Part shown: in pieces, positions 18,031 to 26,509 of the stretch
Layout of the letters: every line of letters starts with the position of its first letter
Position numbering within the stretch: position 1 is the stretch's first letter
Assembly: GCA_003028315.1 (NCBI GenBank)
Contig: CP028150.1
Coordinates: forward strand, 620,001-684,000
Direction of reading: 5' to 3'
Length of the DNA stretch: 64,000 nucleotides
From: Neisseria mucosa
GTDB taxonomy: Bacteria > Pseudomonadota > Gammaproteobacteria > Burkholderiales > Neisseriaceae
The notes under the pieces: model-generated
Told to the model about the DNA's origin: nothing
Seen by the model: only the letters and a program-made list of their open reading frames with translations
Database searches by the model: none
Made by a program: the position numbers and the translations under genes

Positions 18031-18872
18031 GAGCGTGTTCATAGTCTTCGTAGCAGGACTCCCAAGAAAGCCAAAGCTACCATTTGCAGACTGGTACTCA
18101 ACTTACGCTCGCAGTTTTTCCAAAGCCGCCTGTTCTTTTCCAACCAGGAAAAGCTGCGCTCTACTACCCATCGCTTCGGCAATACTGCAAAACGGTGCAA
18201 TTCGTTTCGTTTGGCAATCTCTACCTCTGCACCAATCAACTCCTGTACCGACGAAGCAAATGCCTTACCCGTGTAACCACCGTCAGCAAGGATTTTTTGT
18301 ATCGCACCAAGATTATCCCGCCCACGTTCCAATGCCACCAGGCAGCCTTTTCTATCCGTAACATCCGCCGTCGTTACCGCAAGGGCATGCGGCAAACCTT
18401 GCGTGTCAACCGCTATATGTCGCTTGATACCGCTAACCTTCTTGCCCGCATCGTAGCCTTTTTCTATGGCGGTATCCGTGTTCTTCACACTCTGCGCATC
18501 AATAATCAGGAAAGTAGTTGCTTCATGGCGCCCCTGCTTGCGGCGCTCCGCAACTACCTGATTTTTTTAATGCTTCCTCAAGGATGCTGATGCCACTCTC
18601 GCGTGGTTCGGTCCATCTCTGGAAGTAGGAATGCACGGTGCGCCATTTGGGGAAGTCGCCCGGTAAAGCGCGCCAGGAGCAGCCAGTGCGTTGCAGGTAG
18701 AGAATGGCACAAAAGACATCGTACAAGTCCACCTGGCGTGGCGCTGTGCGTTTACGGGCACTTTCCAGCAGGGGAAGGAGAGGCGCAAATTGCTCGCGAC
18801 TGATATCGCTTGGGTAGGTTTTTCTGTTCATGCCGATAGTTTACAGCAGAGGCTGAGACAATGAACACGTTC
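18031..18872 (-). mobile_element. IS1301-like (IS5 family, IS427 group), copy 1
   Basis: This is an 842-bp element with inverted repeats GAGCGTGTTCAT / ATGAACACGTTC and a 3-bp target duplication TTA on both sides. A second copy of identical length lies at 57437. Confidence 0.85.
18039..18831 (-). CDS. IS1301-like transposase, two frames joined by frameshift
   Basis: The first frame (18831 to 18523) reads [20 protein letters not shown] with [20 protein letters not shown], typical of the IS427 group. The second frame (to 18039) has [22 protein letters not shown] and [20 protein letters not shown], the DDE residues. The frames meet at an A7 run near 18562. Reading it as A6 gives ...[18 protein letters not shown]..., so slippage by one base is needed. 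Copy 2 has the same run. Confidence 0.82.
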
Positions 18873-19459
18873 TTACTCGGTGTGGTTTATCCGCTGACTT
18901 GTCCTTCCTCATCGACTTCTATGGCCTGACGCTGTTTGCTGCCGGCGGTCTGAATAATGGTGGCATCAATGACGGCGGCGGATGCCTTCTCTAATTTTAG
19001 GTTTTTTTCGGCCAGTTGTCGGTTAATCAGTTCCAGCAATTCGGACAGGGTGTCGTCTTGCGCCAGCCAGTTGCGGTAGCGGCATAAGGTGCTGTAATCG
19101 GGGATGCTCAGTTCGTCAAAACGGCAAAACAGGTTGAAGTCGATGCGGGTGATGAGGCTGTGTTCGAGTTCGGGATCGGAGAGGCTGTGCCATTGTCCGA
19201 GCAGGATGGCTTTGAACATGGACAACAGGGGATAGGCGGGACAGCCGCGGTGGTCTCTAAGGTAACGGGTTCTTTGACGGTTCAGGTATTGTTCGATCGG
19301 TTGCCAATCAATCACCTGATCCAACTTCAATAGTGGGAAGCGGTCGATGTGTTTGGCGATCATGGCTTGTGCGGTTTGCTGGAAGAAGGTGCTCATGGAA
19401 AATCTCCTAAATGTCTTGGTGGGAATTTAGGGGATTTTGGGGAATTTTGCAAAGGTCTC

Positions 19460-19537
19460 TACCTGCCTAACAGCCAGAATGAGCGGCGCATCACGCCCGA
19501 GGACTATGTACGCCAGTATAACAAGGAGTGTATATAG
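19460..19537 (+). pseudogene. C-terminal gene fragment
   Basis: Directly beyond the IS1106-like end an open frame reads YLPNSQNERRITPEDYVRQY and ends at TAG 19535, 26 codons in all. It looks like the tail of a gene truncated by the IS. I do not recognise the family. Confidence 0.35.
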
Positions 19538-19647
19538 CGGCTGTTTCGCGGTGTGGCCTACGGCATCATTACCATACAAAATAATATGTATTGCGCAAAA
19601 ATACAGTTTAAATTAAGATTCTGTCTTAAGTTAAACTGGATTTTGTT

Positions 19648-20877
19648 ATGTATTACCCACGTCACCTGCAATCCGTCCTGCAAAAGCTGTCCGCCCAATT
19701 TCCCGCCGTATTGCTGACCGGTGCGCGGCAGGTCGGTAAATCTACGCTGCTTCAGCACATTGCGCCCGAATACGGATACCTTACCTTAGACGATCCCTTG
19801 CTGCTCGACCAAGCCAAAAACGAGCCGCAACTGTTTTTATTGAACCACACGCCGCCGCTGATTGTGGACGAAGTCCAATATGCCCCCGAGCTGTTCCCCC
19901 TGCTGAAAATGGATATAGACCGGCGCAAGCAGAACGGCCTGTACCTGCTGTCCGGTTCTCAGGCTTTTGAGTTGATGCAAAATGTCAGCGAAAGCCTGGC
20001 CGGGCGCATTGCGGTATTGAAATTAAACGGATTGTCGTGGCGCGAAATGCGCGGCGATGATTTTCAGACGGCCTTTGTGCCAGACGAAGGCTATTTGGCT
20101 GACCGGAAACCGGTATTCAGTTTGCCCGAACACGAAAATATCTGGCAGATTATCCACCGCGGCGATATGCCGCGCTTATACGAGCAACCCGCAACCGACT
20201 GGCAGGTTTACTATGCCTCGTATGTCGCCACCTATATCGAACGCGACGTGCGCCAATTGGTCAATGTAGGCAGCAGCGGCGATTTCACTCGGTTCATGAT
20301 TGCTATTGCCGCCCGCAGCGGGGAATTATTGAATTACAGCAGCGTGGCCCAGGAAATCGGCGTATCGGTGGATACCGTCAAGCGTTGGCTCACCGTACTG
20401 CAAACATCGGGCATCGTCTATCTGCTGCAACCCTATGGCAACAACCACCTCAAACGCGCCATCAAAACCCCGAAAGTCTATATGCTGAACACCGGCCTGA
20501 TGGCCTACCTGACCAAATGGCTGACGCCGGAAACCATTCAAAACGGAGCCAAGAGCGGGCAGTTTTTTGAAACTTTTGTCGTGGGTGAAATCATCAAATC
20601 CTTCCACAACAAAGGCCAGGAACCACCGATTTATTTTTACCGCGACACCAATCAAAAAGAAATCGACCTACTGATCGAACATCGGCAGATGCTGTATCCC
20701 GTTGAAATCAAGGCTACCGCCAATCCCAATAAAAAAATGGCCGCCGCTTTCAACTTGCTGCGCAACACGCTGCCGGCAAACGAATTGGGCATCGCCCACG
20801 GCACGATCATCAACCAGTACCCGCAAAAAATCTGGTTGGCAGAGAATTTGGTTGCCGTGCCTGCGGCCTATGTTTGA
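19648..20877 (+). CDS. AAA ATPase with DUF4143 domain
   Basis: The 409-residue protein has an AAA_14 ATPase domain (Walker A LLTGARQVGKST at about residue 27, Walker B PPLIVDEVQYAPELF, sensor LSGSQAFEL). A DUF4143 C-terminal domain (about 200-360) follows, with a short helix-turn-helix-like stretch VAQEIGVSVDTVKRW and the nuclease-like FFYRD...KEIDLLIE...VEIKATANP. Members are common in genomic islands; some resemble toxin-antitoxin or defence ATPases, but no role is proven. An Eikenella-type uptake sequence overlaps its stop codon, and an AG-type copy lies inside at about 20059. Confidence 0.85.
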   Translation: MYYPRHLQSVLQKLSAQFPAVLLTGARQVGKSTLLQHIAPEYGYLTLDDPLLLDQAKNEPQLFLLNHTPPLIVDEVQYAPELFPLLKMDIDRRKQNGLYLLSGSQAFELMQNVSESLAGRIAVLKLNGLSWREMRGDDFQTAFVPDEGYLADRKPVFSLPEHENIWQIIHRGDMPRLYEQPATDWQVYYASYVATYIERDVRQLVNVGSSGDFTRFMIAIAARSGELLNYSSVAQEIGVSVDTVKRWLTVLQTSGIVYLLQPYGNNHLKRAIKTPKVYMLNTGLMAYLTKWLTPETIQNGAKSGQFFETFVVGEIIKSFHNKGQEPPIYFYRDTNQKEIDLLIEHRQMLYPVEIKATANPNKKMAAAFNLLRNTLPANELGIAHGTIINQYPQKIWLAENLVAVPAAYV

Positions 20878-20888
20878 GGCTACCTGAA
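20877..20888 (+). repeat. Eikenella-dialect uptake sequence
   Basis: AGGCTACCTGAA overlaps the final base of the ATPase gene. This form is foreign to the AGGTCGTCTGAA dialect of the rest of the window. Confidence 0.75.
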
Positions 20889-20900
20889 ACTATTTTCGAG

Positions 20901-22313
20901 CTAACGCTTTATCTTTCTTTTCACGACACGCTCGGCGGAAGCTTCCTCATTTTCTGTTGTTGAGCCGATGAAATAATCTTGGTCGTAGCGGTAAAACAGT
21001 TCATCCAGAATCCGTATCGGGTTGGTCATACGGTCATCTCGCAGGTGTAACAGATCCCGTTCGCGCAGGACGTACAGCTCATGCCCTTTGGCCATGCGGA
21101 AATATTGCCATAAACTCATTACCTGCAAAGGCGGCAGACCATCATCTTCGGTATCACTGACATACAGCCCGTATAGCTGCAACATGGTGGTCAAGGCCAT
21201 CATCGCTTTATTATTGTCCGAACCGGAATATTGTCTCCATTGTGCTAGCTTAGCTTTGGCAATTCGCGGAATGACGCGCACATACTCGATGTTTTTTTCG
21301 GGGTGTGAGGTGGTTTTGGGTGCCAGTGCTTCAGGCAAACCGGATCCGGGCAATACTGTCTGCCAAGCTTCACCCCAAACCGGTTTTTGTTTCGCCTGCG
21401 CGTATTCTTCCAGCCGGATATAGATGTCTATAGCCATGCGGACGGCTTCTTCAAATGAATAATCCCAAGTCCGTTCATCAGTTTGCATGGCTATGCCCGC
21501 AGCGGGATCGTATTGCTGTAGTCGTTCGGTTGCTTCCAGTTGGCAGGCACTTGCCCACATGTTTACCACGCGGTACAAAGTTAGGGGTAGCCGTAAGGCC
21601 AAATCTTCCCATTCTTCAATTTCTTCTGTTGGATTTTCAGGTAGCCCGACCGGATAAAACACGGCGGGGAAAAAACGTCCTCCGTATGCAGGCTGGCTGA
21701 AAACAACTTGCGGCCTGTTGTCCAAACGTACTTCGATCTTACCCAGCTGTGATTCGGGTGCTGCCAGGATGTTGAAAGCGTCTGCTATTTCCTGTCCATC
21801 AAGATCGTAGAATACAAAGCCGGCATGCTGCAAAAATAACACGATCGCAAAATTGATAAACACACTGGAACTGACATTGTAGCCGCTCATGCGCCGCCAG
21901 CAGGTTAGTGCCGCCCCCATTTCCTGCTTCAAGTTTTCATTGGAAAAACGGCAGGTAAAACGGAAATTGTTCCAGCCGTTGATGACGGGTGCTTCTATAA
22001 AATTGAATGTATTGTCATAAAATTGGTACTGCTCAGCCGTTTTGGCGATGGCAGCTTCCACGGCCCAAGTGATACAGTCGTTCATGGTAATGGCCAAGCC
22101 ATCTGGATTGTATACCCCAAGCAGATCGGCTGCCTTCTGCAGGCAGACCCTCAGGATCTCGTTTAACAGGATCTGCTCACTCCACTCTTCCGTCATGGTG
22201 GCAGCCGCCTTCTCGGCCTTCGCTGCCTTGCGCATTTTTCGGGCAGACCAAGCTGCCAAATGCGCTGAGTCAAATACAACTAATTCTTTCTCTGATTCTT
22301 TTTGTTCAATCAT
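20901..22313 (-). CDS. Conserved protein of unknown function, 470 residues
   Basis: No signal peptide or membrane helix is evident. The N-terminus is charged with an Ala/Lys-rich stretch (ARKMRKAAKAEKAAATM). The body is helical and rich in Trp and Tyr (WGEAWQTVLPG, RLEEYAQAKQ, ILDELFYRYDQDYF) and ends in a basic tail VVKRKIKR. I do not recognise a domain. It converges with the AAA ATPase gene (23 bp apart, shared Eikenella-type uptake sequence), and its promoter side is closed by an IS481-family insertion at 22390, 77 bp before the start. Probably part of a transferred segment. Confidence 0.7.
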   Translation of the reverse strand: MIEQKESEKELVVFDSAHLAAWSARKMRKAAKAEKAAATMTEEWSEQILLNEILRVCLQKAADLLGVYNPDGLAITMNDCITWAVEAAIAKTAEQYQFYDNTFNFIEAPVINGWNNFRFTCRFSNENLKQEMGAALTCWRRMSGYNVSSSVFINFAIVLFLQHAGFVFYDLDGQEIADAFNILAAPESQLGKIEVRLDNRPQVVFSQPAYGGRFFPAVFYPVGLPENPTEEIEEWEDLALRLPLTLYRVVNMWASACQLEATERLQQYDPAAGIAMQTDERTWDYSFEEAVRMAIDIYIRLEEYAQAKQKPVWGEAWQTVLPGSGLPEALAPKTTSHPEKNIEYVRVIPRIAKAKLAQWRQYSGSDNNKAMMALTTMLQLYGLYVSDTEDDGLPPLQVMSLWQYFRMAKGHELYVLRERDLLHLRDDRMTNPIRILDELFYRYDQDYFIGSTTENEEASAERVVKRKIKR

Positions 22314-22389
22314 TTTCCAAGAGTCATCTACGGATAACAGAACTGATTCTACTGTAAGTATCTGTACTAAACAAAATCATCTAGTAGGA

Positions 22390-23267
22390 TGTAGAAAATC
22401 GTCGCGTTGTTTACACAACAGGTTGAGAAAAATAAGCCTGCAAGACCTCAAACGGCGTATCGCCGTTCAAACTGCGGTGTGGCTTCACAGTGTTATAAAA
22501 ATTAACAAAGCGGCACAACTCCTTTTGCCGATGTTCCGGACTCTCAAACGACTGTTTCTCATGCCACATCTCCATCAGGGTACGGATAACCCGCTCCGCC
22601 TTACCGTTGGTCTGCGGACGGGCAACCCGGGTAAACTTTTGACCAATCCCGTTCTCGTAACAGGCTACACCGAAAGCATGGTTGGCCGAGCCTTTGTATT
22701 CCGTACCGTTGTCGGAGTAAACGCACTCAATCAGGTATGGGCAGGGATCAATCAGGTGTTCGGTCAGAAACTTGGCGGCGCTGTCTGCGGTTTTGTCCGG
22801 CAAAATGGCGGCGTATAGCTCCCTTGAGAAATCGTCTATGGCGACAAACAGGTAATCCCGCTTATCGGTGGCTTTCTGTCCTTTGAGCAGCGGCAGCCGT
22901 TTGGTGTCGAGATGCACCAGCTCTCCGGGGTAGGATTTATTGTAGCGTTTGGCCTGCTTTTTGAGTTTTTCCTGAATGCTGCGTTCTACCTTGGCCAGGT
23001 GTTTCATTCCGTACTTTGCCTGTTTGAAACGGTTGTTGGTACTGGTTTGCGGTTTGAGCAGCTTGGCCCTTGCGGCTTTAAGGGCGCGGTAAATGGTGAC
23101 GCGGCTGACTTGGTAGCGGCGTGCCGGGGAGGTGACGCTTTCCTTCCCCTGCGTGTAGGCCAGCCAAATGGCTTGTCGGTGGTGCGGGGTGAGGCGGGTG
23201 TTTTTGTGCATGTTCATGTTTCAGTATTCTCCTGGAAATACTGTAAACAACGCTACTGGTTTCTACA
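22390..23267 (-). mobile_element. IS481-family insertion sequence, copy 2
   Basis: This is an intact 878-bp element with TGTAGAAA / TTTCTACA ends. The 7-bp target duplication AGTAGGA is perfect (22383-22389 and 23268-23274), which indicates a simple, recent insertion. Confidence 0.92.
22411..23217 (-). CDS. IS481-family transposase, intact
   Basis: The 268-residue protein has an N-terminal helix-turn-helix (LTPHHRQAIWLAYTQGKE, YQVSRVTIYRALK) and a complete rve/DDE core: LDTKRLPLLKG, VAIDDFSRELYAAIL, YSDNGTEYKG, TNGKAERVIRTLMEMW. It ends with FYNTVKPHRSLNGDTPFEVL. It is the uninterrupted counterpart of the copy at 8718-10427. Confidence 0.93.
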   Translation of the reverse strand: MNMHKNTRLTPHHRQAIWLAYTQGKESVTSPARRYQVSRVTIYRALKAARAKLLKPQTSTNNRFKQAKYGMKHLAKVERSIQEKLKKQAKRYNKSYPGELVHLDTKRLPLLKGQKATDKRDYLFVAIDDFSRELYAAILPDKTADSAAKFLTEHLIDPCPYLIECVYSDNGTEYKGSANHAFGVACYENGIGQKFTRVARPQTNGKAERVIRTLMEMWHEKQSFESPEHRQKELCRFVNFYNTVKPHRSLNGDTPFEVLQAYFSQPVV

Positions 23268-23324
23268 AGTAGGATTTGTAGAACCCTGTTAATAACATTC
23301 ATAAATTAAACTTTTAGATATTAA

Positions 23325-23353
23325 TTGACAAATTAAAGCGGTTTTGATATTTT
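23325..23353 (+). promoter_or_regulatory. Putative sigma-70 promoter
   Basis: A perfect -35 TTGACA (23325-23330) and -10 TATTTT (23348-23353) are spaced by 17 bp. They lie upstream of a ribosome site and a 14-codon frame at 23406. Confidence 0.6.
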
Positions 23354-23405
23354 CTCTACAAGTAATTCCTGGATGACTTATTTACAGATTATTTAAGGAG
23401 CCACC

Positions 23406-23450
23406 ATGGCCTTCTCTAACGATATCCGGGTTCCTGATGTGCAGCGATGA
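23406..23450 (+). CDS. Very short open frame, probable 5' gene remnant
   Basis: A strong ribosome site AAGGAGCCACC precedes ATG 23406, which opens MAFSNDIRVPDVQR and then a stop. With a good promoter upstream this looks like the start of a gene whose body has been deleted, or a leader peptide. No family is recognised. Confidence 0.35.
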   Translation: MAFSNDIRVPDVQR

Positions 23451-23513
23451 AGAGTTTGAGTGTGTGTACGTATAGGGTAAAAAGGCTTGGTTTTAAGTCC
23501 TCATCTTGATATT

Positions 23514-23543
23514 CAGGCTACCTGAAAATTATGAGGTAGCCTG
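23514..23543. terminator. Hairpin containing Eikenella-dialect uptake sequence
   Basis: CAGGCTACCT (23514-23523) pairs with AGGTAGCCTG (23534-23543). The first arm includes AGGCTACCTGAA, so uptake sequence and terminator are combined, as in the host's own DUS hairpins but in a foreign dialect. Confidence 0.7.
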
Positions 23544-23582
23544 AGAACCCCTCTCCCACCTATGTTAATTAGAAAGAAAATC

Positions 23583-24152
23583 ATGAAACGTAACCCCTTA
23601 TTAGCTGTGAGCGTATGCAGTTTATTGCTGGTTGCCTGTACCGCTGCAGATATAGATAACTTTTTCATAGGTTTGGGTGGGGCACTAAGTGCCAACGGCG
23701 GCAGCACGGCCTCACAATGTGCCAAATCCGATTTAAATATAAAGCTTGGCCGGCCAAGTTGGCGGTATGTAGGTCGTTTTGTAGGTGGTCAGGCGGGGGT
23801 AGATAAAAGTTATGATGCCAACTCTATACGTATTATTGATAATAATCCTAATATCATAGCGGTTAGAATGAAAAATCAATATGTAGTACCGGTAAACGGA
23901 GGCCTAGGAGTTAAGATAGATAGGCAGGAATCCATTCACGTGTATTATTGCAAGGAAAGAAGTTATGAAGCAGTGCGCATGAAGAACTTTTATAGAAATA
24001 GATTGGTAAGTACACGTAATGCAGGTACTAAAAGCGATGAGACAGACTTACGCAGCCCTTATTGGGGATACTCAAACAACCCCAGTTGCGGGGCCCGGAT
24101 GAGATATGGTGCGATTACTGAAAAAATGCTTCATATACTCTGTGACAGTTGA
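23583..24152 (+). CDS. Predicted lipoprotein of unknown function
   Basis: The 189-residue protein begins MKRNPLLAVSVCSLLLVACT, a lipoprotein signal with lipobox LVAC, so the mature protein is anchored by its Cys. ATG 23583 is preferred over 23562 because the signal starts there. The mature part has several further cysteines (SQCAKSD, YYCKERS, NPSCGARM, LHILCDS) and tyrosines. A conserved domain is not recognised. It follows the Eikenella-type hairpin and belongs to the transferred segment. Confidence 0.7.
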   Translation: MKRNPLLAVSVCSLLLVACTAADIDNFFIGLGGALSANGGSTASQCAKSDLNIKLGRPSWRYVGRFVGGQAGVDKSYDANSIRIIDNNPNIIAVRMKNQYVVPVNGGLGVKIDRQESIHVYYCKERSYEAVRMKNFYRNRLVSTRNAGTKSDETDLRSPYWGYSNNPSCGARMRYGAITEKMLHILCDS

Positions 24153-24217
24153 GTTTACTTTTATTCTTCAGGTAGCGGCTAATTTCTACATACTCCCTCA
24201 TTCACAAGGAACCCATT

Positions 24218-24700
24218 ATGCAAAAAATTCTTCTTTCTACATTACTGCTCACCACCGCCTTGGCTGCCCAAGCTACGCCACAAACCTGCGCCGTTCCGCT
24301 GCAATCAATGACTATCGAAGGATTGAAGCTCGACGAACCGGTTAGCTCCTTCCAACGCCGTTTCCCGCAAGCCCGCCGACATGCCAGCAATTCGCAATCC
24401 GGGCAGTTTGACACCGAACCCGGACAGCTCCGCCTCTCGCCCGATGTGCAATCTGTGGCATATATCAACTATGCACGCGGTCAAATCAGTGCCTTCTCGC
24501 TCGTTTATGACGATCTCGAAACATCCGTTGCCGGTCTTGCCCGTGCATGGACGGGGCGTTATGGTTTACCCAAAACAGGTTGGCAAAGAGGTCGGCAGCA
24601 ATATGTTTACCGCTGTCGCGATTACCAACTGACGATTAAACAGGATTTCGGCATGGGGCGTGGTACAATGGGCGCGACATTAACGCTACAACGCCGTTAA
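24218..24700 (+). CDS. Small secreted protein of unknown function
   Basis: The 160-residue protein has a clear signal peptide (MQKILLSTLLLTTALAAQAT, cleavage near residue 19). The mature part holds two cysteines (residues 24 and about 132: QTCAVPL, YRCRDYQL) that could form a disulphide, consistent with a periplasmic location. An AAGGAACCCATT ribosome site precedes the ATG. A rho-independent terminator follows at 24726. No named family is recognised. Confidence 0.7.
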   Translation: MQKILLSTLLLTTALAAQATPQTCAVPLQSMTIEGLKLDEPVSSFQRRFPQARRHASNSQSGQFDTEPGQLRLSPDVQSVAYINYARGQISAFSLVYDDLETSVAGLARAWTGRYGLPKTGWQRGRQQYVYRCRDYQLTIKQDFGMGRGTMGATLTLQRR

Positions 24701-24725
24701 GCTTTATCGTCAGCTACACAGAATT

Positions 24726-24756
24726 CCGCTTCCTATATAATAGAAGCGGATTTTTT
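24726..24756 (+). terminator. Rho-independent terminator
   Basis: CCGCTTC pairs with GAAGCGG around an AT loop and is followed by ATTTTTT. It ends the secreted-protein gene and is joined directly to a Kingella-type uptake sequence at 24758. Confidence 0.85.
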
Positions 24757-24757
24757 C

Positions 24758-24769
24758 AGGCAGCCTGAA
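24758..24769 (+). repeat. Kingella-dialect uptake sequence
   Basis: AGGCAGCCTGAA follows the terminator. It is a foreign dialect compared with the rest of the window. Confidence 0.7.
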
Positions 24770-24792
24770 AACGGTTACCCAAGAAATACCCC

Positions 24793-25632
24793 ATGCCCGC
24801 CAACCCCATCCCATCCGAACATCCCCACGACTACACCCTCTCCCCCTGCATGCTCACCGACTGGACCTTCACGCGCTACCACACGCCCGGCAAATCCGAG
24901 TATGCCGTGGTGTACGGCACAGTCGCCCAAGATGGTTCGGGACGCTTTGCCGCAGGCGGCCGAATCCGCACCTCGCCCGTTACCCTATGGGCTGCACCGC
25001 TGGCACATACGCACAACTCGGTGTACTGCCTGCTGGAAGGTGCAGGCTGCTTTTGCGACCTGCCTGCAACCTTGCAGCCTGCCATAGACAGTTTGGGTAT
25101 TGACCCTGCAGAAGCGGCCGTTATCCTGCAAAACACCTTCATACAGCCTGCACATGCCTTGCCTGAAACCGCCTGTTTCGGCGTTCCGGTGATGCGGCCG
25201 GTAGGGCAGAGAGATTTTCCGGTCATCATGGAACATCACATCGCTGCATTACCGTTCTACCCGTTTTGGCGGGACAGCAGCATCGGTTCCGCCCAAAGCC
25301 TGATAGACGGACAAGCCGCCATTTTCTTGCACGATTGGAACGCATTCTGCCGCCTGTTTGTCCGTACCGGTAAACACCGCGGCCAAACCGGCCATACCAG
25401 TAAACAAGCTGCAAACGGCCAATATAGCTATTTTGGCCTGCCGATTGTGCATACACTAGGACAAGACAATGCCCCTGCCGTATCGGAAGCCGACATCGCC
25501 AAACTGCCGTTTTACGCCTATTGGCACACTGCCTGCGTTTCCGATATACATCCGTTAGCAGACGGCTCACATGCCGTGAACCTTGCCGATTGGGAAGCCT
25601 TCTGCCGACGGTTGGTATTGACCGGCAGATAG
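24793..25632 (+). CDS. Unknown protein with an internal duplication
   Basis: The 279-residue protein has no signal peptide. Its C-terminal half contains two related segments: residues about 135-195 (ITALPFYPFWR-type pattern HHIAALPFYPFW ... AIFLHDWNAFCRLFVRTGK) and about 215-279 (ADIAKLPFYAYW ... AVNLADWEAFCRRLVLTGR). Each ends with DW-x-AFCR-x-hydrophobic-TG. The N-terminus is different (DYTLSPCMLTDWTFTRYHT). I do not recognise the family. Start context is weak (AAGAAATACCCC before ATG). Confidence 0.65.
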   Translation: MPANPIPSEHPHDYTLSPCMLTDWTFTRYHTPGKSEYAVVYGTVAQDGSGRFAAGGRIRTSPVTLWAAPLAHTHNSVYCLLEGAGCFCDLPATLQPAIDSLGIDPAEAAVILQNTFIQPAHALPETACFGVPVMRPVGQRDFPVIMEHHIAALPFYPFWRDSSIGSAQSLIDGQAAIFLHDWNAFCRLFVRTGKHRGQTGHTSKQAANGQYSYFGLPIVHTLGQDNAPAVSEADIAKLPFYAYWHTACVSDIHPLADGSHAVNLADWEAFCRRLVLTGR

Positions 25633-25644
25633 ATGGGCAAAAAA

Positions 25645-25704
25645 GTGCAGGCTGCTTTTTATCGCCCCAACCCCGTTTCAGACGGCCTCTAAAGCAGCCT
25701 GCAC
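25645..25704. terminator. Long inverted repeat between 279-residue gene and phosphoesterase
   Basis: GTGCAGGCTGCTTT (25645-25658) pairs with AAAGCAGCCTGCAC (25691-25704). The loop contains TTCAGACGGCCT, an AG-type uptake sequence. Confidence 0.7.
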
Positions 25705-25744
25705 CTTATTTTTCATTGTCAGATCCCCAGAAATCGAGTACCCC

Positions 25745-26404
25745 ATGCCCCAAACCTATTTCACCGCCGACTGGCACTTCTCCCATCCCAACATCGCCCG
25801 ATACTGCCCGCAATTCCGCCTGCAAAGCGATAACGCCGACGAGCTGAACGAATACCTGATCGACTACTGGAACCGCGTCGTTACTCCGCAAGACACTGTA
25901 TACAACCTCGGCGATGTCTGCTTTGCCAAAAAGCTCGCACACATCGAAGCCGTGCTGCAACGGCTCAACGGGCAGCATCATTTGATCTACGGCAACCACG
26001 ACTACCTGATTCGGCAAAACGAAGCATATTTCCTCAACATGCGCAAAGCCGACGGCCATCCGTTGCTCTCGTCCGCCAGCCATTACCTGCGGCTCAAACT
26101 GCCCGAAATCGGCAATACCGCGATTTTGTGCCACTATCCCTTATACGAATGGGACGGTATCCACCACGGCCTATACCACCTCTACGGCCATCTGCACGAC
26201 CGCATGGCTGCTGTCAAAGGACGCGCCCTCAATGTCGGCTGGGATATGCACGGCCGTTTCCTGACCGCACAGGATATTGACAGCTTCCTGCGCGACCTCC
26301 CTGCCGTGCAGTATTTCGACGACAAGCAAAACGTTATCGTTGGTAACAGTACGGAAGATGCAGCTGCAAAAATTCGGGCGAGATTGGCGGCATTGAATGA
26401 ATGA
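25745..26404 (+). CDS. Calcineurin-like metallophosphoesterase
   Basis: The 219-residue cytosolic protein carries the full metal-binding set: DWHFSH at residue 9, NLGDVCFA at about 55, YGNHDY at about 84, CHYPLYEW at about 130 and GHLHDR at about 149. This is the binuclear metallophosphoesterase pattern of small bacterial enzymes that resemble phage phosphoesterases. Substrate is unknown. It lies between hairpins carrying foreign uptake sequences and is probably part of the transferred 20.9-26.5 kb segment. Confidence 0.85.
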   Translation: MPQTYFTADWHFSHPNIARYCPQFRLQSDNADELNEYLIDYWNRVVTPQDTVYNLGDVCFAKKLAHIEAVLQRLNGQHHLIYGNHDYLIRQNEAYFLNMRKADGHPLLSSASHYLRLKLPEIGNTAILCHYPLYEWDGIHHGLYHLYGHLHDRMAAVKGRALNVGWDMHGRFLTAQDIDSFLRDLPAVQYFDDKQNVIVGNSTEDAAAKIRARLAALNE

Positions 26405-26427
26405 GCTTTTATTTTTAGAAATGAATT

Positions 26428-26461
26428 TTCAGGTAGCCTTGAATGGTGCAGGCTGCCTGAA
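26428..26461. repeat. Eikenella- and Simonsiella-dialect uptake sequences
   Basis: TTCAGGTAGCCT at 26428-26439 (reverse of AGGCTACCTGAA) and AGGCTGCCTGAA at 26450-26461 form a loose inverted pair after the phosphoesterase gene. Confidence 0.7.
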
Positions 26462-26477
26462 AAACAGTCGGCAAAAC

Positions 26478-26506
26478 AAAAGGACGGGTTTTCAATCCGT
26501 CCTTTT
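26478..26506. terminator. Bidirectional terminator
   Basis: AAAAGGACGG pairs with CCGTCCTTTT, with A and T runs on both sides, between the phosphoesterase and the RHS fragment. Confidence 0.85.
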
Positions 26507-26509
26507 GCA

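Larger units (their letters stand above)
17544..19396 (-). pseudogene. IS1106-like transposase split by insertion
   Basis: The N-terminal part (19396 to 18873) reads MSTFFQQTAQAMIAKHIDRF..., with the first catalytic Asp in VIDATIIQ. The C-terminal part (18030 to 17544) carries Asp in VYADKGYDS and Glu in VVEQSFGTLHRKF. Joined without the nested element and the 3-bp duplication it gives one IS5-family transposase of about 335 residues. As it stands the N-part stops shortly after entering the nested element, so it is inactive. Confidence 0.88.
17375..19459 (-). mobile_element. IS1106-like (IS5 family) element interrupted by an IS1301-like element
   Basis: The terminal repeats are GAGACCTTTGCAAAATTCC and GGAATTTTGCAAAGGTCTC. 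Without the nested 842 bp and its TTA duplication the length is 1240 bp. It is the most complete of three IS1106-like copies. Confidence 0.88.
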
